DNA of 64,000 nucleotides from Arthrobacter sp. 18067 (GTDB taxonomy: Bacteria > Actinomycetota > Actinomycetes > Actinomycetales > Micrococcaceae). Where the stretch lies: NCBI RefSeq assembly GCF_902706295.1, contig NZ_CACSJJ010000003.1:186001-250000 (forward strand), written 5' to 3'. The notes under the pieces are model-generated. The model was not told the DNA's origin and ran no database searches. It worked only from the letters and a program-made list of their open reading frames with translations. Shown one piece after another: positions 33,664-41,944 of this stretch (within the stretch, counting starts at the first letter, position 1; each line of letters begins with the position of its first letter). The position numbers and the translations under genes are program-made.

Positions 33664-34910
33664 GGTCGGAGGACCTCCTCGCGGCCTGAAGCCGCATTGA
33701 TCTGCGTGGCGTCCATATGAAGGAGCCCGCCAAGGATTTCTTGTGTGTTTTCGCCCAGGTCCGGGCCCAGGTTCCGGATGGGCAGGGATTGGTCCCCGAT
33801 CACGGGAACAATGCCGGGGAAGCCCACTCCTGGAAGGATTTCCTCGCCGGTGGAAACGTCGAACTTTTGGATCATGTTGCGGGCGGCATACTGGCTGTCC
33901 GTGCTGATGTCGGCCGCGGTGTAGATGGGACCGGCAGGAACGCCGGCTGCTTCGAGGGCCACAAGGGCTTCAGCACCTGAAAGGGTGGCTGCCCACTCGC
34001 CGATGGCCTGATCCAGCTCCTCACGCTTCGCCCACCGCCCGGCATTCGTTTGCAGGAAAGGGTCCTCGGCAAGGTCCGGACGGCCGATGGTCTGCATATA
34101 CCGCTGATAAATGGAGTCGCCGTTGCCGGCCACCACAATGCTCGCGCCGTCCTTGCACACGTACGCGTTGGAAGGGGCGATGCCTTCCATCCTTCCGCCC
34201 ACGCGCTGCCGGTCCACGCCGTACGCCTGGTAGTCCGGGATCAGCGATTCCATCATGGAGAACATGGCCTCATTCAGCGCGACGTCGATGATGCGTTCGG
34301 TGAGCGGAACAGCCCAAGCCGAGTCCCGGCGTCGTGCTTCACGCTGGTACAGGCTCATCATGGAGCCGAAGGCGGCGTACAGACCCGCGATCGAGTCTCC
34401 GATGGAGACGCCCACCCGAACCGGCGCACGGTCCGGGTCGCCCACCAGGTTGCGGAACCCTCCGTAAGCTTCAGCGACGGCGGCAAAACCGGGCCGCTCG
34501 GACAGCGGCCCCGTCTGCCCGAAGGCAGAGATGCGGGTGACGATGAGGTCCGGGTTCGCCTCGTTGAGGACCTCGGGGCCCAGGCCCCATTTCTCCAGGG
34601 TGCCGGGACGGAAGTTCTCCAGAAGGATGTCGCACTTGGCTACGAGCTCCAGGACGGCCTGCTTTCCAGCCTCCGTACGGAGATCCAGGACCACGGACTT
34701 CTTGTTGCGGTTCAGCGTGCGGTACAACATGGACGTGTTGCCCTTGTGCAGGCGCCAGTTGCGCAGTTCGTCGCCTGTGCCGGGCCGTTCAACCTTGATG
34801 ACCTCTGCGCCGAAGTCGGCCAGCAGCCTGCCAGCTGTGGGAGCAGCGATGTAGTTACCGAGTTCCAGGACCCGGACGCCGTCCAGAGGGGCGATTGTTT
34901 GATGTGTCAT
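33660..34910 (-). CDS. CaiB/BaiF class III CoA-transferase
   Basis: A 416-residue family III CoA-transferase. It opens with 'GVRVLELGNYIAAPTAGRLLADFGAEVIKVE', has 'LLENFRPGTLEKWG' and a catalytic aspartate in 'VGVSIGDSIAGLYA', the arrangement of succinyl-CoA:malate/citramalate transferases. It would move CoA from a donor to a free hydroxy acid. Second gene of the operon, 43 bp after gntP, and overlapping the lyase start by 4 bp. Confidence 0.92.
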   Translation of the reverse strand: MTHQTIAPLDGVRVLELGNYIAAPTAGRLLADFGAEVIKVERPGTGDELRNWRLHKGNTSMLYRTLNRNKKSVVLDLRTEAGKQAVLELVAKCDILLENFRPGTLEKWGLGPEVLNEANPDLIVTRISAFGQTGPLSERPGFAAVAEAYGGFRNLVGDPDRAPVRVGVSIGDSIAGLYAAFGSMMSLYQREARRRDSAWAVPLTERIIDVALNEAMFSMMESLIPDYQAYGVDRQRVGGRMEGIAPSNAYVCKDGASIVVAGNGDSIYQRYMQTIGRPDLAEDPFLQTNAGRWAKREELDQAIGEWAATLSGAEALVALEAAGVPAGPIYTAADISTDSQYAARNMIQKFDVSTGEEILPGVGFPGIVPVIGDQSLPIRNLGPDLGENTQEILGGLLHMDATQINAASGREEVLRP

Positions 34911-34953
34911 GGTCTTCTTTCGAGCGTGGTGGGTAGGCGGTTGGCAGGGCCGG

Positions 34954-36396
34954 TTAGAACAGCAGGCTCATGGGCAGGATCAGCAGGATTGCCACAACGG
35001 AGGCTACGGACACTCCCACCGTGACCGATTTGAGTGCACCCCTCACACTCTGGCCCAAAAGTGACTGCAGGAGCCAGAACGTGTTGCTGGTGACGTGAAC
35101 CATGAAGAGCGAGCCCGCACCGGCAGCCAGTGCCAGCAGGACCGGATCGAGGCCGATGGCCGGCGCGATGGGTGCCAGCAGGCCGGCTGCCGTAATGGCG
35201 GACAACGTCACGGATCCGACGGCGATGTGCAGCACCGCGGCGATGGCCCAGACCACGAGCAGCGGGGCTACGGTGCTCGCTGAGAAGAAGCCGCCCAGGA
35301 TGTCACCCAAGCCGGCAGCGGCTACCGTCGCGGCCAGCGAGCCGCCAACACCCGTGAGGATCAGGATCTGGCCGCTTTCCTTGAAGCCGACCGCGATGGC
35401 CTCTTCAACCTTCTTCTGGCCTATCGCCGCGCGCGTCACGAGGCAGGTTCCGATCAGCCCAATGAGGAGGGCGATCACGGGCTCGCCGAGGAGTTGGAGC
35501 CAGGGCAGCTCGATCTCGAAAATCTCCAGGATGGCACCGGCTCCGATGAGGAGCAATGACGTCAGTAGCGGGGCGAACAGCAGGATCAGCGGGGCTTCTT
35601 TGCGTTCGCGTTCGACGACGGCGACGCTTCCGCCGGACGGTTGGGCGCTGGATGCCGCAGTTCCTCGCTCAGTGTTTGTGGTTGGCTGGCCCTGTGCCTG
35701 GCCGCCGTTCTCAGGTTCCTCGCCCTCGCTGTCTTCCTCGGCCACGAACGTGTGGTCCTCGTCCTTGGCCTCATTCCAGAATCCGCGGCGGAAGAGGAAC
35801 GTCATGATGGCGATGGAGATGATGATCGTGGGGATGACCAGCAGGAGGCCGAACAGGAGCATCTTGCCGAGCGGCACGTTCAGAAGGCCGGCAAGGGCCA
35901 GGGAAGCGACGCCGGGAACGGTGAAGACAATGCCGCATTCAAGGGCGATGGCCATTGCAGTGGCCATGCGTGCCGTGCCGAGCTTTCCGATTTTCGGTGC
36001 CAGTTTGCGGGCAAGCGGAGCGGAAATGACGAGCAGCACGTCAAGGAATATCGATTGAAGGACCGTGCCGATGGCCAGGCCCATGGTGTAGGGGAGGCGC
36101 TTGGGGCCGAACGTTTTGAGGAGGTGCTCCACGAGGCGCCGGATCGCGCCGCTCTGGTTCAGGATGGAGCCCATCAGGACGCCGAAGGCGATGAGCAAGC
36201 CGACGTCCACCATGATCTCGCCGAAGCCGCCGGTGATGGTCTCGACGGTCTTTTCGACGCCGAGGCCCACCGCCAAGCCGAGGTACACGGAGGCGAGGAT
36301 CAGGGAAATCACCGGGTTGACCCGGAACCGGACGATCAACAGCACTGCGGCTAAGACCGCGACAGCTGTGTTGATCAGAACAGCAATGTCTGACAT
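34954..36396 (-). CDS. GntP family permease
   Basis: A 480-residue permease with about 12-13 helices and the GntP features 'VNPVISLILASVYLGLAVG', 'GFGEIMVDVGLLIAFGVLMGSI' and 'ALECGIVFTVPG'. A long acidic, Gln/Ser-rich cytosolic loop (about 205-270) is unusual for the family. GntP carriers take up gluconate and other hydroxy acids with protons. First gene of the operon; ATG 36396 gives the normal N-terminus, and a GTG at 36423 is possible but no strong ribosome site supports either. Confidence 0.9.
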   Translation of the reverse strand: MSDIAVLINTAVAVLAAVLLIVRFRVNPVISLILASVYLGLAVGLGVEKTVETITGGFGEIMVDVGLLIAFGVLMGSILNQSGAIRRLVEHLLKTFGPKRLPYTMGLAIGTVLQSIFLDVLLVISAPLARKLAPKIGKLGTARMATAMAIALECGIVFTVPGVASLALAGLLNVPLGKMLLFGLLLVIPTIIISIAIMTFLFRRGFWNEAKDEDHTFVAEEDSEGEEPENGGQAQGQPTTNTERGTAASSAQPSGGSVAVVERERKEAPLILLFAPLLTSLLLIGAGAILEIFEIELPWLQLLGEPVIALLIGLIGTCLVTRAAIGQKKVEEAIAVGFKESGQILILTGVGGSLAATVAAAGLGDILGGFFSASTVAPLLVVWAIAAVLHIAVGSVTLSAITAAGLLAPIAPAIGLDPVLLALAAGAGSLFMVHVTSNTFWLLQSLLGQSVRGALKSVTVGVSVASVVAILLILPMSLLF

Positions 36397-36476
36397 GGGA
36401 AATCCGATCGTTGGGCCTTCCACATTGAAGGCTGGAATCTGATGCGCACCGTGAGGCAGGCCACATCACTAATCCC

Positions 36477-36504
36477 ATATTATGAGTTTGAACTCATAAT
36501 GCAA
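36477..36504 (-). promoter_or_regulatory. gntP operon promoter covered by a palindromic operator
   Basis: On the minus strand a -35 TTGCAT (36504-36499) and -10 TAATAT (36482-36477) are 16 bp apart. A palindrome with two perfect 10-bp arms, ATTATGAGTT and AACTCATAAT around a TG centre (36479-36500), covers the whole spacer. A repressor bound there would block RNA polymerase. The regulator is not encoded beside it. Confidence 0.65.
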
Positions 36505-36531
36505 GCCTTTTCGGCAAATTAGACTGAGCGG

Positions 36532-37044
36532 ATGTCCTTCACTATCCGGCCAGCCCATCCCGTCGACGTGTCGGGCATTGTCGCTGCGGAGATCTCCGCT
36601 GGGCGCACTTCCCTTGCTGACGCTGAGCGATTCACCGCGAGCATCAGTGCCGCGGTCGCGGACCCCGCCCGCCTCGTCGTGGTGGCCGAAGCGCAGGATG
36701 ACGTGAACGCGGACGGCGGGTCCGCCGTCGTGGGTTGGGCCAAGACGCATTATTGGGACTCTGCCGACGGCCTCGCGCTGGCCGGCCAGTACTTGGGTGG
36801 CGTCACCGTACGGCCGGATTTCCGACGAAGGGGGCTCGCGGCACAGCTGACTGCCGTCCGGCTCGGCTGGATTTGGGAGCATGCTGAAGAAGCCTGGTAT
36901 GTGGTTAACGCCCGAAATGAGGCGTCGTTGGCCCTGCATCGGAAGTGGGGATTCCGGGAGGTCGCGCGGGGCGCTGGTTTTCATACCGTAACGTTCGACG
37001 GCGGCGAAGGGGTCCTGCTGATGGCGGCGCGGCCGCAGGGCTGA
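36532..37044 (+). CDS. GNAT family N-acetyltransferase
   Basis: A 170-residue GNAT fold with the acetyl-CoA motif A 'GGVTVRPDFRRRGLAAQLTAVRL' (Q/R-x-x-G-x-A core) and motif B 'AWYVVNARNEASLALHRKWGFREV'. The acceptor is unknown. It diverges from gntP, with the palindromic operator between them. Confidence 0.88.
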   Translation: MSFTIRPAHPVDVSGIVAAEISAGRTSLADAERFTASISAAVADPARLVVVAEAQDDVNADGGSAVVGWAKTHYWDSADGLALAGQYLGGVTVRPDFRRRGLAAQLTAVRLGWIWEHAEEAWYVVNARNEASLALHRKWGFREVARGAGFHTVTFDGGEGVLLMAARPQG

Positions 37045-37110
37045 CCTCGGGAAACGCCGTGGCGGCCTTAGCATGGGTCCAGGGATGCGCCGACTGGGGG
37101 AGTGTATGTG

Positions 37111-38193
37111 ATGGGGCCGTTGGAATCGATCCAAGCCAGCGAGAAACAGGGCCAAGCAGCGGGCGCTGGTTTGAATGGCCGCGTCCGTTCGCCGCGTAAA
37201 CGGTCTTCACGGCTGAAGAAACTGGACCTGGCGATCCTGCTGGTCCTGGTTGTCCTTCTAGCCCTTTCCGCTACTCCGTGGCCTTCGGCGATGCTGATCC
37301 GAAGTGTCTTTGAGCGTGGGGCGCAGGCGACCATCGACGAGATGACGCCGTACGTTCCGGACACCCCGCTGCAGACCCAGACTGGCGTCGTCTACAAACC
37401 TGGTTCCACCTTCGACGTTTTCAGCCCTGCCGGGACCACCACTCCGCTGCCGACAGTGGTGTGGATTCACGGTGGAGCGTGGATTTCCGGAGCGCAGCGC
37501 GACGTGAACCCGTACCTCCAGATACTCGCCGCCGAGGGATACACCACCATCGGGATGAGCTATCCGATCGCCCCCGAGGCCACGTACCCCACCGCCGTGC
37601 GGGACATCAATGAAGCCCTCGCTTACATCAAGGCCCACGCCGCAGAACTGAACGTTGACCCCGGCCGCATCGTCCTGGCCGGCGACTCTGCAGGTGCCCA
37701 GCTCGCGAGCCAGATGACCACGCTCACCGTGAACCCTGAATATGCCAACCTGATGGGAATCCAGCCTGCCCTTCAGAAGTCCGATCTTGCGGCCACCATC
37801 CTGCACTGCGGTGTGTACGATCTTCGGGCCATGGCGGACCTCAGTGGCATCGTCGCTTGGGGCTTCAAGACGTCCCTCTGGGCCTATACGGGCACCAAGG
37901 ACTGGTCCGCTACCTATGCCGGAGCCACCATGTCCACCATCGATTTCGTCACTGACGACTTCCCGCCGACATTCATCAGCGGCGGCAACGGCGACGGGCT
38001 CACATGGCTCCAGTCCGTGCCCTACAGCAACCGCCTCAAGGATGCCGGCGTTCCGGTGACCGAGCTGTTCTGGCCCGCCACCCATGAGCCGGAGCTGCCG
38101 CATGAGTATCAGTTCCACCTGAACTTCGACGAGGCGAGGGAGGCACGGGACAAGACGTTCGCCTTCCTGTCCACCCATGCCCCGAGGCGGTAG
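37111..38193 (+). CDS. Membrane-anchored alpha/beta hydrolase (HSL-like esterase)
   Basis: A 360-residue hydrolase. One membrane helix (about 38-58) anchors it; the outer catalytic domain has the oxyanion motif 'WIHGGAWISG' and the nucleophile elbow 'AGDSAGAQLA', with a likely catalytic His in 'PATHEPELPHEYQF'. This is the carboxylesterase/lipase group related to hormone-sensitive lipase. GGGGGAG lies 8 bases before ATG 37111. Confidence 0.87.
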   Translation: MGPLESIQASEKQGQAAGAGLNGRVRSPRKRSSRLKKLDLAILLVLVVLLALSATPWPSAMLIRSVFERGAQATIDEMTPYVPDTPLQTQTGVVYKPGSTFDVFSPAGTTTPLPTVVWIHGGAWISGAQRDVNPYLQILAAEGYTTIGMSYPIAPEATYPTAVRDINEALAYIKAHAAELNVDPGRIVLAGDSAGAQLASQMTTLTVNPEYANLMGIQPALQKSDLAATILHCGVYDLRAMADLSGIVAWGFKTSLWAYTGTKDWSATYAGATMSTIDFVTDDFPPTFISGGNGDGLTWLQSVPYSNRLKDAGVPVTELFWPATHEPELPHEYQFHLNFDEAREARDKTFAFLSTHAPRR

Positions 38194-38253
38194 TCACAGG
38201 ACTGCCACTCGAAGTGATTCAAAGTATCTCCATCATGGAACTATTATTGAGGT

Positions 38254-39210
38254 ATGACCTCTTCCCCTGAAGCCCCACCCGTCACGCGCAGGCCGGCGCT
38301 CTTCTGGGCCTCTGCCCTGTGTGTTGCCGCCTTGGTCCTGGCGCCCCTGTGGATGGTGCTCGGGAATCCCGCTGTCCTGCGCGGACACCCGTTGCTGCCC
38401 GCGCTGTTGGTGACTGCCGTCGTCGTCGGACTTCTCTGGGGAGTTCTGCTGTGGCGCCGCCGCGCGTCCCTCAAGCGTTCGGCGCTCAGGGCTGCAGGCG
38501 CGTGGGCTGGGCGGGTAGTCGTGCTGGCGCTGGTGGCCATGCTGGTTTGGCTGAATCCCTTCGCTTACCAGCCGGGTGCCGCCGCGGCCGGATCATCTTC
38601 CAAGGCTTCGGTGGTCGAAGAGCCGACGGCGATTGTCATGACGCCCAAAGGCGGGCAGGCCAGCCGGGGCCTCGTCTTCTACCCCGGCGCCCGGGTTGAG
38701 GCACGGGCTTACGCGGACATCCTGCGGCCGGCAGTGGATGCCGGGATCCTGGTGGTGATCCTCAAGACGCCCCTGAACCTCAGCTTGTTGGACGGAAACC
38801 AGGCCCGTGGCGCCATGGCCACCCATCCGGAGATTTCCTCGTGGGCGGTTGGCGGGCACTCGCTGGGCGGCGTCAGCGCGAGTTCGTTCGCCTTGGGCAA
38901 CCCGGATGTCGATGGCCTGCTGCTGTACGCCTCCTACCCCTTGGATTCCATGCGGGACCGCGCGGGGCTGAAGGTCCTGTCCATTTCGGGCTCGGAGGAC
39001 GGCCTCAGCACGCCGGAGAAGATCAATGCCTCCCGCGAGCTGCTGCCCGCGGACGCCACCTTCGTGGAGGTCCAAGGCGGCAACCATGCGTTCTTTGGGA
39101 GCTATGGACCACAGCCCGGCGACGGCGAAGCCACCGTGGGCCGCGACGTTGCCCAAGAGCAGATTGGCGCCGCAACAGTGTCGTTCCTGACGCGGCTGGA
39201 GGGGAGTTAA
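38254..39210 (+). CDS. Membrane-anchored alpha/beta hydrolase
   Basis: A 318-residue protein with about three N-terminal membrane helices (first ~105 residues) and an outer hydrolase domain: nucleophile elbow 'VGGHSLGGVSA', acid 'SGSEDGLSTPEK' and His in 'GGNHAFFGSYG'. The fold is Abhydrolase_5-like; substrate unknown. A second hydrolase gene just upstream differs in type, so this is not a simple duplication. Confidence 0.85.
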   Translation: MTSSPEAPPVTRRPALFWASALCVAALVLAPLWMVLGNPAVLRGHPLLPALLVTAVVVGLLWGVLLWRRRASLKRSALRAAGAWAGRVVVLALVAMLVWLNPFAYQPGAAAAGSSSKASVVEEPTAIVMTPKGGQASRGLVFYPGARVEARAYADILRPAVDAGILVVILKTPLNLSLLDGNQARGAMATHPEISSWAVGGHSLGGVSASSFALGNPDVDGLLLYASYPLDSMRDRAGLKVLSISGSEDGLSTPEKINASRELLPADATFVEVQGGNHAFFGSYGPQPGDGEATVGRDVAQEQIGAATVSFLTRLEGS

Positions 39211-39252
39211 GGCCTTCCGGGAATACTTGCGGGCACGCCCCCGTTCATTGAT

Positions 39253-39272
39253 TTAGATGCAAATGCATGTAA
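39253..39272. promoter_or_regulatory. MarR-type palindromic operator before the FMN reductase
   Basis: TTA-g-ATGCA and TGCAT-g-TAA arms around AA form a 20-bp palindrome with a single mismatched pair. The inner 12 bp are perfect. It lies 29 bp before the chosen start ATG 39302 and is the length and form of MarR-family sites. The regulator is not in the window. Confidence 0.6.
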
Positions 39273-39301
39273 GCTGGATGAACGAGCAACAGGAGAATGC
39301 C

Positions 39302-39928
39302 ATGGAAACCCGCCGCATCACCGTCCTTTCCGCCGGACTCGGTGTCCCATCGTCGAGCCGCCTGCTGGCCGATCAGCTGGCCGCCTCCGCCGGGCGGCAG
39401 TTGCGGGCGGCAGGCTACGACGCGAAGATCGACGTCGTTGAACTGCGCGACCTCGCCGTGGACATCGCCAACAACTTCGTCACCGGCTATGCCGCTCCCC
39501 GCCTCGCTGAGGTGATCGCCGGCGTCGACGATTCCGACGCCATCATCGCCGTCAGCCCCGTCTTCAGCGCCTCCTACAGCGGGCTGTTCAAGTCGTTCAT
39601 CGACGTCCTGGACCCGAAATCGCTGGACGGCAAAGCCGTTCTGCTGGGTGCGACCGGCGGCACCGACCGCCACCAGATGGTCCTCGATTACGCAATGCGC
39701 CCCCTGTTCACCTACCTGCGCACCAGGATTGCGGCCACCGGAGTCTTCGCGGGGCCCCAGGACTGGGGAAACACCGACGACGGCGGCTCGCCCCTCTCGG
39801 CGCGCGTGGACCGGGCCGCGGGCGAACTGGTGCAGCTGCTCAGCGGCCCCCAACCGAACCGCAAAAACGATGCCCTTGAGTCATTGCCGTTCGAGCAGTT
39901 GCTGGCCGGGATCTCAGCTGGCCGGTAA
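39302..39928 (+). CDS. NADPH-dependent FMN reductase (CE1759-type)
   Basis: A 208-residue flavodoxin-like reductase: 'TVLSAGLGVPSSSRLLAD' opening, 'AIIAVSPVFSASYSGLFKSFIDVL' FMN-binding loop and 'VLLGATGGTDRHQMVLDYAMRPLF'. These enzymes supply reduced flavin to two-component monooxygenases. ATG 39302 has AGGAGA upstream; earlier in-frame ATGs at 39257 and 39278 lie in or next to the operator. Its 3' end overlaps the convergent MepB-like gene by 15 bp. Confidence 0.9.
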   Translation: METRRITVLSAGLGVPSSSRLLADQLAASAGRQLRAAGYDAKIDVVELRDLAVDIANNFVTGYAAPRLAEVIAGVDDSDAIIAVSPVFSASYSGLFKSFIDVLDPKSLDGKAVLLGATGGTDRHQMVLDYAMRPLFTYLRTRIAATGVFAGPQDWGNTDDGGSPLSARVDRAAGELVQLLSGPQPNRKNDALESLPFEQLLAGISAGR

Positions 39929-40390
39929 TCCGTTTTCAGCGTGGAAATATGGGTTCTGCCATTCCTGGGTCTTCCTTGCCTGACGGTTCGACGTCAAGGA
40001 CCACGGAGGATAGACCCGGAATCCGCGTTTGCCACCGATGCCGTTGACTGAGCCAATTCCGTGAGTGACGACGGCGGACCGTGGGAACAGGAAGTGACCC
40101 GAGTTCCCAGCTTCCCGCACTGAGATGACCAGGAAGTCGGCGTTGTTGGCTGTGGGATGGTCCGCCGGGAAGGGCTCAGTACCCCCAGAGGCCGAACGTC
40201 GCCACACTGCAACGAACAGACCCACCTTGCGTGGAGTGACCTTGGCGACGCGGAAACGGATCAGTGCTGTGCCGCTCGTGGCCGTTGCGGCGCCGTAGTC
40301 AGCATTGTCCTGCTCGGGAATGGGGCGGGAGCATTGGTTCCCCAGTTGGTTCACGAGCCGGTGTGCTTGGAGGACATCGGGATGAATCAT
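39914..40390 (-). CDS. MepB family protein
   Basis: A 158-residue protein with the MepB conserved core: 'FRVAKVTPRKVGLFVAVWRR', 'NNADFLVISVREAGNSGHFLFPRSAV' and 'KRGFRVYPPW', then 'TQEWQNPYF'. MepB was first seen beside the MepA multidrug pump of Staphylococcus; its function is unknown. No pump adjoins it here. ATG 40390 matches the family length; an upstream in-frame extension is not conserved-looking. Confidence 0.82.
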   Translation of the reverse strand: MIHPDVLQAHRLVNQLGNQCSRPIPEQDNADYGAATATSGTALIRFRVAKVTPRKVGLFVAVWRRSASGGTEPFPADHPTANNADFLVISVREAGNSGHFLFPRSAVVTHGIGSVNGIGGKRGFRVYPPWSLTSNRQARKTQEWQNPYFHAENGLPAS

Positions 40391-40481
40391 CCGTTCAGTA
40401 TGCGCGCAGGTCTTGCCCGTTCTGGAATCCCATCCATTGGTCCGTCCGAACTTTTTCCCGGGGCTGATCGTTGGGGCAACC

Positions 40482-40850
40482 ATGAAGTGTCCTGTGGATT
40501 CCATTGACCTGGTGATGAGCGAACGAAGCGGCGTAGAGATCGACTACTGCCCGCAATGCAGGGGCGTGTGGCTGGATCGTGGGGAGTTGGACAAGATCAT
40601 TGATCGCGTCGCGGCCGAAACCGTCCCTGCCCCCGTCCGTCCCGCGGCTGCGCCGTCACAGCCTCCGATCGCGCCGCCGCCCCTCTACAACCCGTTCGAG
40701 TCCCGTCCACAGCAGCCCCGCTATGACGACAGGGACAGGCGCGATTATGACCGGCGCGATTACGACCGTCGTGAAGGCAACGATCGCGACGGGTACGGCC
40801 GCAAGCGCAAGAAAAAGGAAGGCTTCCTCGGCGACCTGTTCGACTTCTAG
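40482..40850 (+). CDS. TFIIB-type zinc-ribbon protein
   Basis: A 122-residue protein. Cysteines in 'MKCPVD' and 'DYCPQCRGVWLDRGELDKI' form a zf-TFIIB zinc ribbon, followed by a Pro/Ala linker and an Asp/Arg-rich repeat (about 85-105, alternating D-R-R-D-Y units) with a Lys-rich stretch and 'GFLGDLFDF' end. Function unknown; the charged tail could bind nucleic acid or protein. Confidence 0.85.
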   Translation: MKCPVDSIDLVMSERSGVEIDYCPQCRGVWLDRGELDKIIDRVAAETVPAPVRPAAAPSQPPIAPPPLYNPFESRPQQPRYDDRDRRDYDRRDYDRREGNDRDGYGRKRKKKEGFLGDLFDF

Positions 40851-40856
40851 TTTTTC

Positions 40857-41432
40857 CTAGTCGTCCAGCAGCTCGATGAACTCGCGGGCCTGCTTGATCG
40901 TGATGTCTGAGTGGCGCGTCAGGGCAACGGCTGCGCCCTCAACGTCACCGCTCTTGGCGAGGGTCCGGATTCGTCCGTAGATCTCGTCGTTGAGCATGTT
41001 GCTGCTCACTTCCCGGGTCACGTCGCCCTTGCTGACAATGGCCCGGTACCGATAGGGAAAGCGTTCCGGTTCGTCATCATCGTCCGCCAGCAGATCCTTG
41101 CTGGGCGCTTCCGGCGTGAACGGTTGAGGATGCGCAGCCAGGGCACCCACGGCGTCACGTGACGCACGCAGGCCTTCGCCGGTGGCCTGTAGGTAAAGCT
41201 TGATCGCTGCCATGCCCTGTCCGCGCGCGATGAGGGAGTAGAGCTGGCGGTGTTGTTCCTGATTGAGCTTGGCCGCCGATTCCCTGGCCAACTCCACGGG
41301 ATCCTTGGGAGCATTCGACCCTGCCGCGCCCGCCTTGGCTTCAGCGGAGCGTTTGGCGAACGAGCGAATAAGCAGGAGCACGCCCGCAATGACCGCAATG
41401 AGGATCAGGAGCGGGATGAGGATGGAATCCAT
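40857..41432 (-). CDS. Membrane protein with L7/L12-like C-terminal motifs (paralogue 1)
   Basis: A 191-residue protein: one N-terminal membrane helix (about 4-24), a Lys/Ala linker, then two segments that resemble the helix pair of the ribosomal L7/L12 C-terminal domain: 'LIARGQGMAAIKLYLQATGEGLRASRDAVG' (region 70-100) and 'LAKSGDVEGAAVALTRHSDITIKQAREFIELL' (region 158-189). It lies 7 bp after a paralogue on the same strand. No established role; probably a cytoplasmic-facing adaptor. Confidence 0.75.
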   Translation of the reverse strand: MDSILIPLLILIAVIAGVLLLIRSFAKRSAEAKAGAAGSNAPKDPVELARESAAKLNQEQHRQLYSLIARGQGMAAIKLYLQATGEGLRASRDAVGALAAHPQPFTPEAPSKDLLADDDDEPERFPYRYRAIVSKGDVTREVSSNMLNDEIYGRIRTLAKSGDVEGAAVALTRHSDITIKQAREFIELLDD

Positions 41433-41439
41433 GGCGTTG

Positions 41440-41919
41440 TCAGAGCCGATCTACGTAGTTCTTGGCGGTGAGCAGGTCTGAGTGGGTAGCTTGGCGCAGG
41501 ACCTTGATGGCTTCGATCTTCTTCCCACTGCGGACAAGGTTCTGCAGCTCGAAAGCAAGCTGCGGGTTCAGTTGCCCATTGGGAAGTACAGCCGGCTGAT
41601 GACCCGTTTGGCCGGCCGCGTGCGACCGTGCAGCTTGGGCCGCGATTGCCGTCCTGGTGTTCTCCGCCTGCTCCCTGTGGCTGGCCTCGTTCTGGCTCGG
41701 CTTGGTGGTGGCTTCGATCCGGGCGCGCAGGGCCAGCGCCTCCTGCACCTGGGACGCTTGGTGCGCAGCAGAACGGGCCGCGAGTTCGCGCTGATATCTC
41801 TCGGCGTCCGAGACGCCGGTATCCCGCGGTTTGAAGGCCGCCGTGAGCGCCCACAGCAGGCCAACGAGGACTAGAAGTGGAAGGGCAATCGTCAGCACGT
41901 CACCAAAGTTGATCCCCAT
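41440..41919 (-). CDS. Membrane protein with L7/L12-like C-terminal motif (paralogue 2)
   Basis: A 159-residue protein with one N-terminal membrane helix (about 8-28), a Gln/Arg/Ala-rich helical middle (about 40-105) and a C-terminal 'LVRSGKKIEAIKVLRQATHSDLLTAKNYVD' segment, which resembles L7/L12 helices (K-x-x-x-I-K-x-x-R-x-x-T-x-x-x-L-x-x-A-K). It is followed 7 bp on by the 191-residue paralogue. Function unknown. Confidence 0.78.
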   Translation of the reverse strand: MGINFGDVLTIALPLLVLVGLLWALTAAFKPRDTGVSDAERYQRELAARSAAHQASQVQEALALRARIEATTKPSQNEASHREQAENTRTAIAAQAARSHAAGQTGHQPAVLPNGQLNPQLAFELQNLVRSGKKIEAIKVLRQATHSDLLTAKNYVDRL

Positions 41920-41944
41920 GCCTAGAGCTTATGCCAGAAGTTGG

